Positions 50,783 through 60,024 are shown, counted from the stretch's first letter. The stretch: 64,000 nt of DNA from Rhodoblastus sp. 17X3 (GCF_030056575.1 NZ_JASHHX010000002.1:186001-250000); one strand, 5' to 3'. The notes: generated by a model from the letters alone, not told the origin. Made by a program: numbers and translations.

Positions 50783-52249
50783 TCAAAGATATTTGGCCAG
50801 ATGCGGCGCATAGATATGCGGCACGTTTGGATCTTTCACGTGATCCGGCACACGCACATTGCCGCGCCAGGCCACGCCGAGAATCTGCATGGTGTTGAAC
50901 AGGCGGACGGAAAATCCGGCGTCGCGGAACACAGCGAGCCCGCGCTCCACGAAGGGGGAGGTGAGATCATGAAATACGACCAGCGCGTCTTGCGCCAGGC
51001 AGTTCAGAACCGCCCTCGCATCGTCTCGGGGACCGTCGCCGTCGTGATTGCCGTCGATGAAGGCGAAGGACCAGGGCTCCGGCGCGGAGGCGCGAGCCTC
51101 CGGCACGATCGCTGGCGAAAACCCGGCCCATAGCCGATAGGGCAGGTGGCCGGGAACTGCGTCGAACGCTTCTCTTATGGCCGCCTCGCGCTTCGGATTG
51201 GCGAATTCGGGGTCAATGCAATCGAGGCGCAAGCCCGCGGCCAGCAAATGCGCTCCCGTCCAGCCAAAATGGGTGCCGATTTCAAGGCCCCTCTTGCCGC
51301 GAAAAAGCGACGCCAGGTTGTAGAGGCATGCCGCCTCCTCGCTCGAAGCGTTTCCGGTGACATAAGGCGTATCGTTGCGGGAATCCGAGCGCCAGATGTG
51401 GGGAACTTCCTTGCGCAAATAAGGCCATTCAACCGCCCAGGGATTCTCGGCCAGCGCATGGGGAAACAGGGGCGACAGATCCGGCGCGGCCATCCCCGGC
51501 GGCATATAATCGTAACGGGGGATTTCGACTTCGCCGCGGGTTTCAACCTTCACGCCGCAGACGCCGGTGTAATCGACGGCCCACAGGATCGGCCGCGAAA
51601 AGCCGTGCTCCGGCGCCGCGAAATAATCGTCCACCGCTTGTCGCGCGCCGCGCCAGTGGCCGTAGTCGTCGACAATGAGCGCGCCGCCTGTCGCCAGACG
51701 GGGATAGAGATGGCGCAACTCCGCAAACGTGCTGTCGTAAAAATCGGTATCCAGCCGCAGCAGGCAAATCCGCAATGTTTGCGTTTCGGGCAGGGTCTTC
51801 TTCACGTCGCCCTTGATGAAATGCACCAGCCGCATGTCATAGCCTGTGCTGGCGATGGCCGCGCGTACATCGTCGAGGCCAGCGGCGGCCTTTACCAGTT
51901 CGGCCAATGCGGCCCCCGAGGCCCCTGTCATGAGGTCGGAGGCGTGATTGCCGTGGATGTCCAGATCTTGCGGGCCCGGCTCGGTCATGCCCTCAAACGT
52001 GTCGAACAGAAATATTTCCCGATTCCTGACGTCGCGCTGGAGAAGAGTCAGCGCGATCAGCATGGATGATCCGCCTTTCCACACGCCGCATTCGACAAAT
52101 GCACCGGGAATGCCTGAGTCGATCACATGATTGACAGCCGTCCAGAGGGCAAAGCCGCGCTCGGGCGACGTCATCGTGAAAGGAGCTACCTTTTCCCACA
52201 GTTGGGCGAACTCGGGGTTCTTTTGCAGATCGATCCATCCCTCCGACAC
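50783..52249 (-). CDS. Tandem fusion: TylF-type methyltransferase + class I methyltransferase
   Basis: 488 aa with two methyltransferase domains. N-terminal TylF/MycF (macrocin O-methyltransferase) domain, about 1-240: GAFVECGVWKGGSSMLIALT, IFLFDTFEGMTEP, LRLDTDFYDSTFAELRHLYP, GALIVDDYGHWRGARQAVDD with the metal-binding Asp pair. A C-terminal Methyltransf_24-like domain, about 290-485: RGLEIGTHFGWTGAHLLAAG, FAFIDGNHDGDGPRDDARAV, LVVFHDLTSP. Each has its own SAM-binding glycine motif. TylF enzymes methylate sugar hydroxyls. It probably modifies a glycan made by this region. Divergent from the acyltransferase gene. Confidence 0.8.
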   Translation of the reverse strand: MSEGWIDLQKNPEFAQLWEKVAPFTMTSPERGFALWTAVNHVIDSGIPGAFVECGVWKGGSSMLIALTLLQRDVRNREIFLFDTFEGMTEPGPQDLDIHGNHASDLMTGASGAALAELVKAAAGLDDVRAAIASTGYDMRLVHFIKGDVKKTLPETQTLRICLLRLDTDFYDSTFAELRHLYPRLATGGALIVDDYGHWRGARQAVDDYFAAPEHGFSRPILWAVDYTGVCGVKVETRGEVEIPRYDYMPPGMAAPDLSPLFPHALAENPWAVEWPYLRKEVPHIWRSDSRNDTPYVTGNASSEEAACLYNLASLFRGKRGLEIGTHFGWTGAHLLAAGLRLDCIDPEFANPKREAAIREAFDAVPGHLPYRLWAGFSPAIVPEARASAPEPWSFAFIDGNHDGDGPRDDARAVLNCLAQDALVVFHDLTSPFVERGLAVFRDAGFSVRLFNTMQILGVAWRGNVRVPDHVKDPNVPHIYAPHLAKYL

Positions 52250-52612
52250 AATAAAATTCCTCCGAAAGCAGCCAGATCGTTTTTAGGCCTTAATTTTTGT
52301 CTGGACCAGCGTCCCCGCAGGGCGTCCCCAGGACAGTTTTCACGCTTATTGAAGCGGGTCCCGAGCCATTCATACGGTCGGCGTCGACTTTTCCGAACCA
52401 TCCAGCCTGCGCCTCGAACATTGCGGCGGAGGGCGGAGGCGGGGGGAAGCTTGCAAATGACTCGTGGAGGGCGTCAAAATCTCCCGATGCATGATCGATA
52501 CAGCATTAAGGACAGCCGACAAGTTTGCGCTACAATACGCGCCAAGGCCTGCGCTCTCCGCGGTTTCCCACCTGATTTCGGCGCCCGAATAAGCGCAATC
52601 CGAGACATTTTT
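52250..52612. other. Divergent intergenic region (methyltransferase / acyltransferase)
   Basis: 363 bp with no supported ORF between two divergent genes; it should contain both promoters. It is less GC-rich than the core genes. No clear operator, repeat or terminator was seen. Confidence 0.5.
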
Positions 52613-53569
52613 ATGGCTTTTGCCAGTCGCGGCTTTTTGTCTTCGGCCTTCGGCGGGCCCACGGAAAGCAGCGAGAAACTCCGCAATGTCAGATATCGCA
52701 ATTTCGATTATTTGCGGTTGTTCCTCTCACTGGAAGTCGTCGCTGGGCACCTCCATGCCGGTTTGCTGGCGCCGGGCGGGTTCTGGACCCCGATTCCGCC
52801 GGTCGCCGCATTCATCGCATTGAGCGGCTTCCTGATTCCGCAGGCGCTCGATCGCTCCGGAAACATCCGGCTTTTCGCGCGAAACAGGGCGTTGAGAACC
52901 TTGCCGGCGCTGGCGCCGCTTATGATCGCAATCACGCTGGTCTTTGGCCTTTCGGCGGCCGGCGGAGCGATGCTCCAATATTTGTCCGCCGGATATATGG
53001 GTCAGTTCCGGGGCGTCACGCTTCCGCTATGGTCGCTGATCGTCGAAGACGGGCTCTATGCCTTTACAGCCTTGCTTTTCGTGTTCTCGCTACACAAATC
53101 GCCATTGCTCACAGCCTCGATCATCGTGATCCTGCTGATCGGAGAGAGCTATGTCGAAGACCCTTCGACCAAATACCGGATCTTCCATACCTCCATTTCT
53201 TTTTTCGCGGGAAATCTGGTCAATATCTATCATGACCGGCTTCGCAAGCTGTCGTGGGTCTGGCCTGCAATCGTCGTCGTCGTCTGCCGGGCTGGCTGGG
53301 CCGACGGACTCGGTCTGGCGAGCCTGCCACTTCTGATGGCGGGGACCATCGTGCTCGCCATATGCTTGCCGCAGGGGACGCTTCGGCTGCCGGACCTATC
53401 CTATGGAATTTATATCTGGCACGGCCCGATCATGATCGCCTTGCTCGATCCGGTCGGCATGGGTCGCAACGCGCAATGGGTCGTTGCGACTGTGCTGGCG
53501 TCAATAATGTTCGCAACGCTGTCCTGGCGTCTCGTCGAAAGGCCGGCTTTGCGCCTCAAGAGCCGATGA
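52613..53569 (+). CDS. Acyltransferase-3 family membrane protein
   Basis: 318 aa from ATG 52613. Ten or so membrane spans. Family hallmarks: FDYLRLFLSLEVVAGHLHAG (with the His of the catalytic region near residue 45), PVAAFIALSGFLIPQALD, and near the C terminus LSYGIYIWHGPIM. These enzymes O-acetylate or otherwise acylate polysaccharides. The frame is open upstream to 52127 but that part overlaps the methyltransferase on the other strand and is not conserved. The ribosome-binding site is weak. Confidence 0.85.
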   Translation: MAFASRGFLSSAFGGPTESSEKLRNVRYRNFDYLRLFLSLEVVAGHLHAGLLAPGGFWTPIPPVAAFIALSGFLIPQALDRSGNIRLFARNRALRTLPALAPLMIAITLVFGLSAAGGAMLQYLSAGYMGQFRGVTLPLWSLIVEDGLYAFTALLFVFSLHKSPLLTASIIVILLIGESYVEDPSTKYRIFHTSISFFAGNLVNIYHDRLRKLSWVWPAIVVVVCRAGWADGLGLASLPLLMAGTIVLAICLPQGTLRLPDLSYGIYIWHGPIMIALLDPVGMGRNAQWVVATVLASIMFATLSWRLVERPALRLKSR

Positions 53570-53684
53570 AGCGGGAACGCCTGTCAAATCTGGCGGGCTG
53601 TTACCGCCGATATCAAATTCGCATAATCAATATTATGGAACTAACAATCCGCCCTTTGTTGCAGTCCCCGCACCCTATCGGACC

Positions 53685-54170
53685 TCATTCCGGCGACCGG
53701 ATGTTCGTCCCGTTTGAGATCACGAGTTCGCCGAATTTGAGCATGGCGATGCGGACTTCGCGCAGGAGGCACACGAAGGCGTGCGAGAACAGGCCGAAGG
53801 CCAGCAGGAACAACAGGGCCGATCCCCACTCGTGCGTCATGCCGAACAATGTGTCGAGAAAGACGACCAGGACCACGGCGGCGATGGCCAGCGCCGATCC
53901 AATGGTCGAGCGGATGGCTTGATAGATCAGTCGCGCCCGGGCCAGAAGCCGCTCCGCGTCCTGCCGGGTTTCGGGCGTCGAGCGGTCGCTGTCCAACGCG
54001 CGGAACTGGTCGAGAATCCGCCACAACCGGTTCATCAGGACGGAAAGCACCGCCGCGCAGGCGGACAGGAGGAAGGCCGGCGCGAGCGCCTGCGCCGCGA
54101 TGGGCGCGAAGCGCATGCGCTCGAAACTTTGGAAGGTATCTACCAATCGTTCCGTGATCGCCGGATCCAT
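53685..54170 (-). CDS. DUF2721-like membrane protein
   Basis: 161 aa with one N-terminal span (about 30-45, APAFLLSACAAVLSVLMNRL) and two C-terminal spans (about 88-130). NRLWRILDQFRALDSD and ERLLARARLIYQAI are the cytoplasmic helical segments typical of DUF2721. Role unknown. It follows the lipoprotein gene by 46 bp on the same strand. Confidence 0.7.
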   Translation of the reverse strand: MDPAITERLVDTFQSFERMRFAPIAAQALAPAFLLSACAAVLSVLMNRLWRILDQFRALDSDRSTPETRQDAERLLARARLIYQAIRSTIGSALAIAAVVLVVFLDTLFGMTHEWGSALLFLLAFGLFSHAFVCLLREVRIAMLKFGELVISNGTNIRSPE

Positions 54171-54216
54171 CGCATCACTCGGCCCTGCCCGCGCGCGTCG
54201 CGCGGCAGCCTTCCCG

Positions 54217-55422
54217 TTACTGCGCCTGCCGCGCGATGATGACGATCGGCGCCGCGACGACGGCGAAGGGCAACGAAATCACGGTCTTGACGACATCTGG
54301 GGCGCCATTCACCGGATTGACCTCGTCAATCGTTTCCTTCTTGCCGACGCCTGCCGCCAGCACTTCCTTGAGTTGCGGCGCCATTTGGGCGAGTTCGGCG
54401 AATTTGTCGTGGTTGAACGAATCCTGGCCCTTCAGATCGCTCAGATCGACGACGACCGCTCCATATTTCGTCAAGTCGGCGGCGTTCTTGTAGTCGCCGA
54501 GGCGCTGTTCATTGCCGGCGATCAGACGCGACGCCGCCAAGGCGCGATCGTCGCGCGAAAGGACGACAAGGAACGGCTTTTTCGGCACGCCGATCCGCTG
54601 CATCTGGGAACGGAACACATCGATGTCGATATCGGGAGACGCCAGCACGATCGTGCCGATTTTCGATGCGAAGCCCGCGCCGTTTCCGGAGATTCGGATG
54701 CCGCGGAAAGCTTCGACCGTCACCCAATTTCCCATCGAATGCGCGATGATGTTGATATGTTCGGCGTTGCTCCGGGCGAGCAGCCCCAACAGATGCTCAA
54801 GTCCGTCGCGCGCGGCCGTCGCGCTGTTCTGGTCATATACATAGCCGAGCAATTCGCCGCGCGACGCCCAGCTGAAATAGACCGGCACGCCATTGGCGTT
54901 GGCGTCGTGCGCCACCTGGGCCAGCCTGTAAAGACCTTCAGGAAACAGGGTGTTATAGCCATGAACAAACAGCACCACCGTGCGTTGGCCGGGCGGACGC
55001 TGCGCGAGTTGCTGGTTCAGCGAAGTGACGAATTGCTTCTCGCTGTCGACGTAGAAGGATTCGCGGGTCACGAAATCGGTCTGCGGATTTCCGGGCGGCT
55101 GGGACGGCCATTCGATCCGGCTCGGGACATGAGTCGGCGGAACGCTGACGACCGCCTGGGCGAAATCGAGTTCACGGGCGCGTTCGCCGCTGAACATGGC
55201 GCCGGGGACCGCAGAGCGCGTACGGGTGGTGGCGATCAGAATCGTGTGTTCGGTGGCGCCGGGCGCCGACCCTGAAACGGGAACCATCGCGTTGACGCCG
55301 GGGCGCGAACAGGCCGAGAGCATCGCCGGCAGCAGCATGATCAGGAAGAGGGCGCGGACCCGGCTCCATGCGCCCGGAACGGGAGTGCGATCAGGGCGAG
55401 AAGCGATGGGCGGTCGACGCAA
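54217..55422 (-). CDS. Alpha/beta-hydrolase lipoprotein (DUF900-type)
   Basis: 401 aa from TTG 55422, which has GGAAGGA just upstream; the longer open frame to 55530 is less likely. A lipoprotein signal reads LFLIMLLPAMLSAC (lipobox LSAC). The hydrolase domain shows VVLFVHGYNTLFPEGLYRLA, VPVYFSWASRGELLGYVYDQ, and nucleophile elbow NIIAHSMGNW (G-H-S-M-G type). VLASPDIDIDVF may supply the acid. DUF900 enzymes are predicted serine hydrolases of unknown substrate, anchored to a membrane here. Confidence 0.78.
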   Translation of the reverse strand: MRRPPIASRPDRTPVPGAWSRVRALFLIMLLPAMLSACSRPGVNAMVPVSGSAPGATEHTILIATTRTRSAVPGAMFSGERARELDFAQAVVSVPPTHVPSRIEWPSQPPGNPQTDFVTRESFYVDSEKQFVTSLNQQLAQRPPGQRTVVLFVHGYNTLFPEGLYRLAQVAHDANANGVPVYFSWASRGELLGYVYDQNSATAARDGLEHLLGLLARSNAEHINIIAHSMGNWVTVEAFRGIRISGNGAGFASKIGTIVLASPDIDIDVFRSQMQRIGVPKKPFLVVLSRDDRALAASRLIAGNEQRLGDYKNAADLTKYGAVVVDLSDLKGQDSFNHDKFAELAQMAPQLKEVLAAGVGKKETIDEVNPVNGAPDVVKTVISLPFAVVAAPIVIIARQAQ

Positions 55423-55745
55423 AACCTGTTCCTTCCGATGGCGAAATTCGAGCGGGCGCCCTGCCCTCGCGGCAACTGCGCCGCAACGGTCGAGACGCCG
55501 ACGGTACACGAAAATGTGATCGGAGGCCAAGAAGCCGCCAGTGGCGTCGAAGGACGAGGCTTGTCCCTGCCCCGCGCGGCCCTGAGGCGGCGCAAACTTC
55601 TGATATGAGAACGGAATATCCTCGTAAATATTTGAGTAAAAAGGAAATTGAAGAAAACATCGATCCGGCGTCGCCCGGTAGCGGTCAGTCCGAATCTGCG
55701 CGGACGCGTGCGCCGGCGGTGTTGCGCCGGCGCCGCAACCCTCCG
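55423..55745. other. Gene-free stretch between lipoprotein and small protein genes
   Basis: 323 bp with no supported ORF. It should hold the promoter of the hydrolase lipoprotein. No terminator with T tract or conserved site was recognised. Confidence 0.45.
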
Positions 55746-55937
55746 CTATTTTTTAAACTTGCGCGTGAACATGTCGATCGCCGTGACGGCTTCCGACGTG
55801 TCGGACCACATCTCGGCTTTATCTTCCGTCTTGAATTCCTTGCCTAGATCGACCGGCGCCTCGGCTTCTGGCAAGTGCAGGAAGCACGCCCATTTGCCAT
55901 TGTCCTTTTGCTCGATCGTCACCTTGCTTTCGGCCAT
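55746..55937 (-). CDS. Small cytoplasmic protein, function unknown
   Basis: 63 aa from ATG 55937, six bases after GGAGGG; an ATG three bases earlier is too close to it. The protein reads MAESKVTIEQKDNGKWACFL then a Glu/Lys-rich helix ending DMFTRKFKK. No signal peptide, membrane span or known domain. Good ribosome-binding site and acidic/basic balance support it as real. Confidence 0.6.
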   Translation of the reverse strand: MAESKVTIEQKDNGKWACFLHLPEAEAPVDLGKEFKTEDKAEMWSDTSEAVTAIDMFTRKFKK

Positions 55938-56088
55938 CATGCCCTCCGACTTTGACGTGTTCGCTACGCGGTTTGTCCGCTTCCCATCTCGCGGACTCCC
56001 GCATCGCGCGGAGAGCAATCCCCGCGCCAGCAGTCGATCTGAAAACATGTCGCGTGATCATGTGGGGGGGGGCAGGCGGGATGGAAGC

Positions 56089-57117
56089 CTAAGTCTCCAT
56101 CGGATAGCCGGCGTCGCGCCAGGCCTTGACGCCGCCGTCGAGGGCGCCGACCCGGCCATAGCCTAGCTCGCGCAAGGTGGCGGCGGCCAGGGTCGAGATC
56201 TTGCCGAATTCGCAGGAGGTCACCACCCGCACGGTGGGGTCGGGCAACTCGACATTGACCCGCAACTCCAGTTGGCCCCGCGGCAAATGCCTGGCGCCCG
56301 GGATGTGGCCTGTCTGGAACGCGTCGCGCTCGCGCAGGTCGAGCACGACCAGATCGCAGCTATTGCCGCCGATCCGCGCGCTGAGTTCGGCCAGCGAAAT
56401 GAACGGCACCTTCGCGCCAGCTTCCGCCAGCAATTGCGCGACGGATTTGCCGCCGCTCATATTGGTGCGCAGCGCCTCCGTGAGATGCGTTGGCGCCGCG
56501 AGGTCGAGCTTCTCCATCATCTCGACGAAAGCCGCGCGCTCCTTCTTCTGCAATCGCGGATTTTCGGCGATTTCGGCGCCGATGGTCGAATGGCCGAGGT
56601 CCTTGTAGTCATGGGCGGGATAGACCAGGAATTCGGGGGGCAGTTTGAGCAGTTTTTCGAACAGGCTTTCGTAAAGCGCGCGCGGATCGCCGGTCGGCAG
56701 ATCGGTCCGGCCTGTGCCGCCGATCAGCAGCGTGTCGCCGGTGAAGACGCGGTCGGTCATGACGAGGCACATGGAATCCCGCGTATGTCCCGGCGTGTGA
56801 AGGGCCTTCAGCCGCAGCTCTCCCACGAGCAGCATGTCGCCGTCGTCGAGCCGCAAGTCGGCGTAGGGCGCCGGGCTGAGTCGATTCATGACGACAGGTG
56901 CCGACAGCGCCTTGCGAAGTTCGCGGCTGGCCGAAAAATGGTCTGCATGCGTATGGGTGTCGACGATATAGCGGACATGGAGGCCGTGCTGGGCGGCGTA
57001 GCCGATATAGCAGTCGATCCGCGAGATTTCGGGGTCGATCAGCGCCGCAGCGCGGCTCGTCTCGCAACCCACGACATAGGATTTGCAACCGCCGGCCGCG
57101 AACGTTTCGAAAATCAT
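56089..57117 (-). CDS. MBL-fold hydrolase with rhodanese domain (persulfide-dioxygenase-like)
   Basis: 342 aa. N-terminal metallo-beta-lactamase domain: zinc/iron motif THTHADHFSAS (about 53-63), LHTPGHTRDSMCL, FTGDTLLIGGTGRTDLP and AHDYKDLGHSTIGAEI. C-terminal rhodanese (about 240-342) with catalytic Cys in TSCEFGKIST and ALDGGVKAWRDAGYPM. Such fusions oxidise glutathione persulfide to sulfite and handle thiosulfate. It is 7 bp downstream of the peroxiredoxin gene and on the same strand, suggesting a sulfide/redox operon. Confidence 0.88.
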   Translation of the reverse strand: MIFETFAAGGCKSYVVGCETSRAAALIDPEISRIDCYIGYAAQHGLHVRYIVDTHTHADHFSASRELRKALSAPVVMNRLSPAPYADLRLDDGDMLLVGELRLKALHTPGHTRDSMCLVMTDRVFTGDTLLIGGTGRTDLPTGDPRALYESLFEKLLKLPPEFLVYPAHDYKDLGHSTIGAEIAENPRLQKKERAAFVEMMEKLDLAAPTHLTEALRTNMSGGKSVAQLLAEAGAKVPFISLAELSARIGGNSCDLVVLDLRERDAFQTGHIPGARHLPRGQLELRVNVELPDPTVRVVTSCEFGKISTLAAATLRELGYGRVGALDGGVKAWRDAGYPMET

Positions 57118-57124
57118 CCGCCCC

Positions 57125-57787
57125 TCAATTCTTCGGCTGTGCGACCACGCGCAGATAGGGCTTCATGGTCTTCCAGCCGCCGGGATATTTGGCCCTGGCC
57201 TGTTCGTCGGACACCGAGGTCGGGATGATGACGTCCTGCCCGGGTTTCCAGTTCACCGGGGTCGCTACCGTGTGCTTCGCCGTCAGCTGGCAGGAGTCCA
57301 GCAGCCGAAGCACTTCGTCGAAATTGCGGCCGGTGCTCATCGGATAGGTCAGCATCGCCTTGATCTTCTTGTCGGGACCGATGACGAAGACCGAGCGGAC
57401 GGTGGCGTTGTCGGCGGCGGTGCGCCCTTCCGATGTCACGCCCGCATCTTCGGGAAGCATGTCATAGGCCGTGGCGACCTTGAGTTGGGGATCGCCGATC
57501 ATCGGATAGGTGACCGTGTGTCCCTGGGTCTCCTCGATGTCCTTCGCCCATCGGGCGTGGTTGTCGACCGGATCGACGCTAAGGCCGATGATCTTGGTGT
57601 TGCGCTTGTCGAATTCCGGCTTCAGCCCGGCCATATAGCCGAGCTCGGTGGTGCAGACCGGGGTGAAATCCTTCGGGTGGGAAAAGAGGATGACCCAGCC
57701 GTCGCCGATCCATTCGTGAAAATTGATCGTCCCCTGCGTGGTCTCGGCGGTGAAGTTCGGAGCTTCGGAATTGATTCTCAAGGACAT
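57125..57787 (-). CDS. 1-Cys peroxiredoxin (Prx6 family)
   Basis: Reduces hydroperoxides with one catalytic cysteine. ATG 57787 is preceded by GGAGG and begins MSLRINSEAPNF, matching Prx6 proteins; an ATG 21 bases upstream is rejected. 220 aa. Peroxidatic Cys in SHPKDFTPVCTTELGYM (about residue 46); a C-terminal dimerisation domain with TPVNWKPGQDVIIP. A second Cys near DSCQL lies outside the resolving position. First gene of the unit with the MBL-rhodanese. Confidence 0.92.
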   Translation of the reverse strand: MSLRINSEAPNFTAETTQGTINFHEWIGDGWVILFSHPKDFTPVCTTELGYMAGLKPEFDKRNTKIIGLSVDPVDNHARWAKDIEETQGHTVTYPMIGDPQLKVATAYDMLPEDAGVTSEGRTAADNATVRSVFVIGPDKKIKAMLTYPMSTGRNFDEVLRLLDSCQLTAKHTVATPVNWKPGQDVIIPTSVSDEQARAKYPGGWKTMKPYLRVVAQPKN

Positions 57788-57959
57788 CGGCTTGCCTCCG
57801 CCTCTCACCCTTTGCGCTGCGATCCGCCAATGGTAAACGCCAGGGAGCGAAAGCCTAACCGACGTTCGCTCAAAATGGTTCCCGGCGGAAGCCCGATATT
57901 TTGGCCGCCGCGCCGCGCTCAGGCCTATTTGGCGAAACGGTGATCAAAACGAGCCCTGC

Positions 57960-58280
57960 TTAAGCCGTCCCGGCGTCAATTGCATCGCGGAAGGCGATCG
58001 CCTCCTGCTCTACGCGCACGGCATCCATCACCGGCACCACCGGGCGTGCTTCAAACACGAAGGACGGCAGCATGGAGCAGATTTTATGCACGGTCAGCGG
58101 ATCGTCGCAGTCCACCAGCATATAGCCGCCCCAGTCGCCGACGCGGACGACGAACACCTCGATCTTGAAATTGGCGGGCGCTTGCCATTGCAGGAAAACC
58201 TCCAGGATGCGCTTCTGGGCATTTTCATAATCCGCCGGCGATCCCTGCGGGCGCTCATTCCACGTGATCATATATTTCAT
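57960..58280 (-). CDS. DUF3303-like small protein
   Basis: 106 aa from ATG 58280, with GGGAGG upstream. It starts MKYMITWNERPQG and contains VRVGDWGGYMLVDCDDP, the pattern of DUF3303 proteins, which form ferredoxin-like dimers of unknown role. The C terminus is helical. Confidence 0.75.
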   Translation of the reverse strand: MKYMITWNERPQGSPADYENAQKRILEVFLQWQAPANFKIEVFVVRVGDWGGYMLVDCDDPLTVHKICSMLPSFVFEARPVVPVMDAVRVEQEAIAFRDAIDAGTA

Positions 58281-58674
58281 CGTCCTCACCTCCCCTTTGC
58301 CAGGCATTGCGCCCGGGCGGCCGCCAGCACGGCGTAATCGCCGGCCGGGCCGACGTTGAGGTCGGTGTTTTTTCGCGGCGTCACAGCGATCGAACCTCTA
58401 ACCGAGCAGGGCCGGCGATAGTTCCTCGCGTTTGAGAACAGGCGCCGGACGCTGGGCCATGTTTAGGCAGCCCCCAGCTTGGAAGGGCCAGTCGGCGGCG
58501 AGAAATTGGTAAGGTTAATTCCGCGATTACGGAAGTGGCTGCGAATCTAAACGGCCTTCCTGCGCAATGGCTTCAACGTTTAACGCCGAAATTTACGTTT
58601 CGTAATGGGGTTACGTTCGTAATTGGCGACGAAAATCTATTGGTAGGTTGCTTCAGATTTATAGGGTCGGAGCC
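58281..58674. other. Divergent intergenic region with palindromes
   Basis: 394 bp with no supported ORF between the DUF3303 gene and the TadG-like gene; both promoters should lie here. It turns A/T-rich after about 58500 and contains the tandem palindromes described separately. Confidence 0.5.
58593..58622. promoter_or_regulatory. Tandem palindromes upstream of the TadG-like gene
   Basis: TTACG-TTT-CGTAA (58593-58605) and TTACG-TT-CGTAA (58611-58622) are two perfect inverted repeats in tandem, about 18 bp centre to centre, so nearly two helical turns apart. They end 52 bp before the start codon. This looks like a two-site operator for a dimeric regulator. Confidence 0.5.
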
Positions 58675-60024
58675 ATGCAGGTGCACATAGTCAACAAGCT
58701 TGTCCTCGCGGCCCGCCGCCTTCCGAAAGAAAAGCGCGGCAGCGTGGCGATATATTTCTCCCTCTCGCTGTTCCCGATCCTCATGATGACGGGGGCCGCC
58801 ATCGATTACGGCCGGGCGTTGTCCGCGAAAACGCATCTGCAAAGCGCAGTGGACGCGGCAACTGTCGCCGTCGTGCAGGCCTCGCAATCCTCCAGCTCAA
58901 CTCAATCCCAGCGGCTGGCGCTGGCGCAAACGACATTCAACGCCGCTCTGGGCCCTTTGGCGAACACCCTCAATGTGACAGTCAGAGAATCGGATCCCAC
59001 CAGCGCAAAAGCCTATTACGAAGTCACGGCGAGCACTTCCCTGCCCACGGCGATCATGAATATCGCCAAGATCAATTCGATGCCGATCACTGTGAGATCC
59101 GGCGGAAAAATCAAGAACCTCCCCAGCGGTCCGGGCAGCGGTTGCGTGCTGTCGCTCGACAATTCCGCCGTTGACGCCCTTTGGGACAATGGCAACGCGA
59201 CCGTCAGCCTCGCCAACTGCGATATTTATGACAATTCCTCCAATGGCGCCGCCCTCGCCGTCGGCGGCAGCGCCACGCTTAAAGCCAGAACTGTCAACGT
59301 GACCGGGGGCGTATCCGGAGCGTCACAAATCACCACGACGTCTTTGAAACCGGACGGGACCAAGGCAATCTACACGGGCGCCGCGCGAACTCACGACCCC
59401 TATGCAAATGTTGTAATTCCCGCCTATCTCGGCTGCGATCATACGGGTTATTCGACGAACAAGAATGACGCGCTGACCCCCGGCGTGTTTTGCGGTGGAA
59501 TTCAGATCAATTCCAGCGCCGTGGTCACGATGGCCCCCGGTCTGTACATAATCAACGGCGGCTCCTTCACGGTCAACGGGCAGGCCAGCCTGTCCAGCAT
59601 TACCGTTGGCGGGGTGAGCGGCGTGACCATTGTGTTCACTTCCAGCACAAATTCGAATTGGCCGACAGTCACATTCAATGGCGGCGCGACCATCAATCTG
59701 ATCGCGCCGACGGCGGCCGATATCGCCAAGGGCAATAAAGGGCTGAACGGCATCCTCTTTTATGGCGACCGTAACATGCCCGTCGGGCTCAACTATAAGC
59801 TCAACGGAGGTTCGACGCAGACCTTAACCGGGGCGATTTATCTTCCGGAGGCCGCCGTGTTCTATGCGGGCAATACCAGCGCGGCAAACTGTCTGCAGCT
59901 GATTGGCGATACGGTCACGTTCACCGGCAACAGCAATATCGCCATATCGGGTTGTGGCATTTACAACCTTGCCAATTTTGGCGTGTCCCCCAACACAACC
60001 CAATATGTGTCGTTGTACGAATGA
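58675..60024 (+). CDS. TadG-like pilus-related protein
   Basis: 449 aa from ATG 58675 behind GGAG. The N terminus is TadE/TadG-like: a basic stretch, then the single span GSVAIYFSLSLFPILMMTGA and AIDYGRALSAKTHLQSAVDA. The rest (about 140-449) is Gly/Asn/Thr/Ser-rich with repeated strand-like units (e.g. NGGATINLIAPTAADIAKG), suggesting a beta-helical extracytoplasmic part, with four or more cysteines (CVLSLDN, CDIYDN, CLQLIG, CGIYN). Tad pilus assembly genes are absent nearby, so it is an orphan; the role may be surface attachment. Confidence 0.75.
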   Translation: MQVHIVNKLVLAARRLPKEKRGSVAIYFSLSLFPILMMTGAAIDYGRALSAKTHLQSAVDAATVAVVQASQSSSSTQSQRLALAQTTFNAALGPLANTLNVTVRESDPTSAKAYYEVTASTSLPTAIMNIAKINSMPITVRSGGKIKNLPSGPGSGCVLSLDNSAVDALWDNGNATVSLANCDIYDNSSNGAALAVGGSATLKARTVNVTGGVSGASQITTTSLKPDGTKAIYTGAARTHDPYANVVIPAYLGCDHTGYSTNKNDALTPGVFCGGIQINSSAVVTMAPGLYIINGGSFTVNGQASLSSITVGGVSGVTIVFTSSTNSNWPTVTFNGGATINLIAPTAADIAKGNKGLNGILFYGDRNMPVGLNYKLNGGSTQTLTGAIYLPEAAVFYAGNTSAANCLQLIGDTVTFTGNSNIAISGCGIYNLANFGVSPNTTQYVSLYE

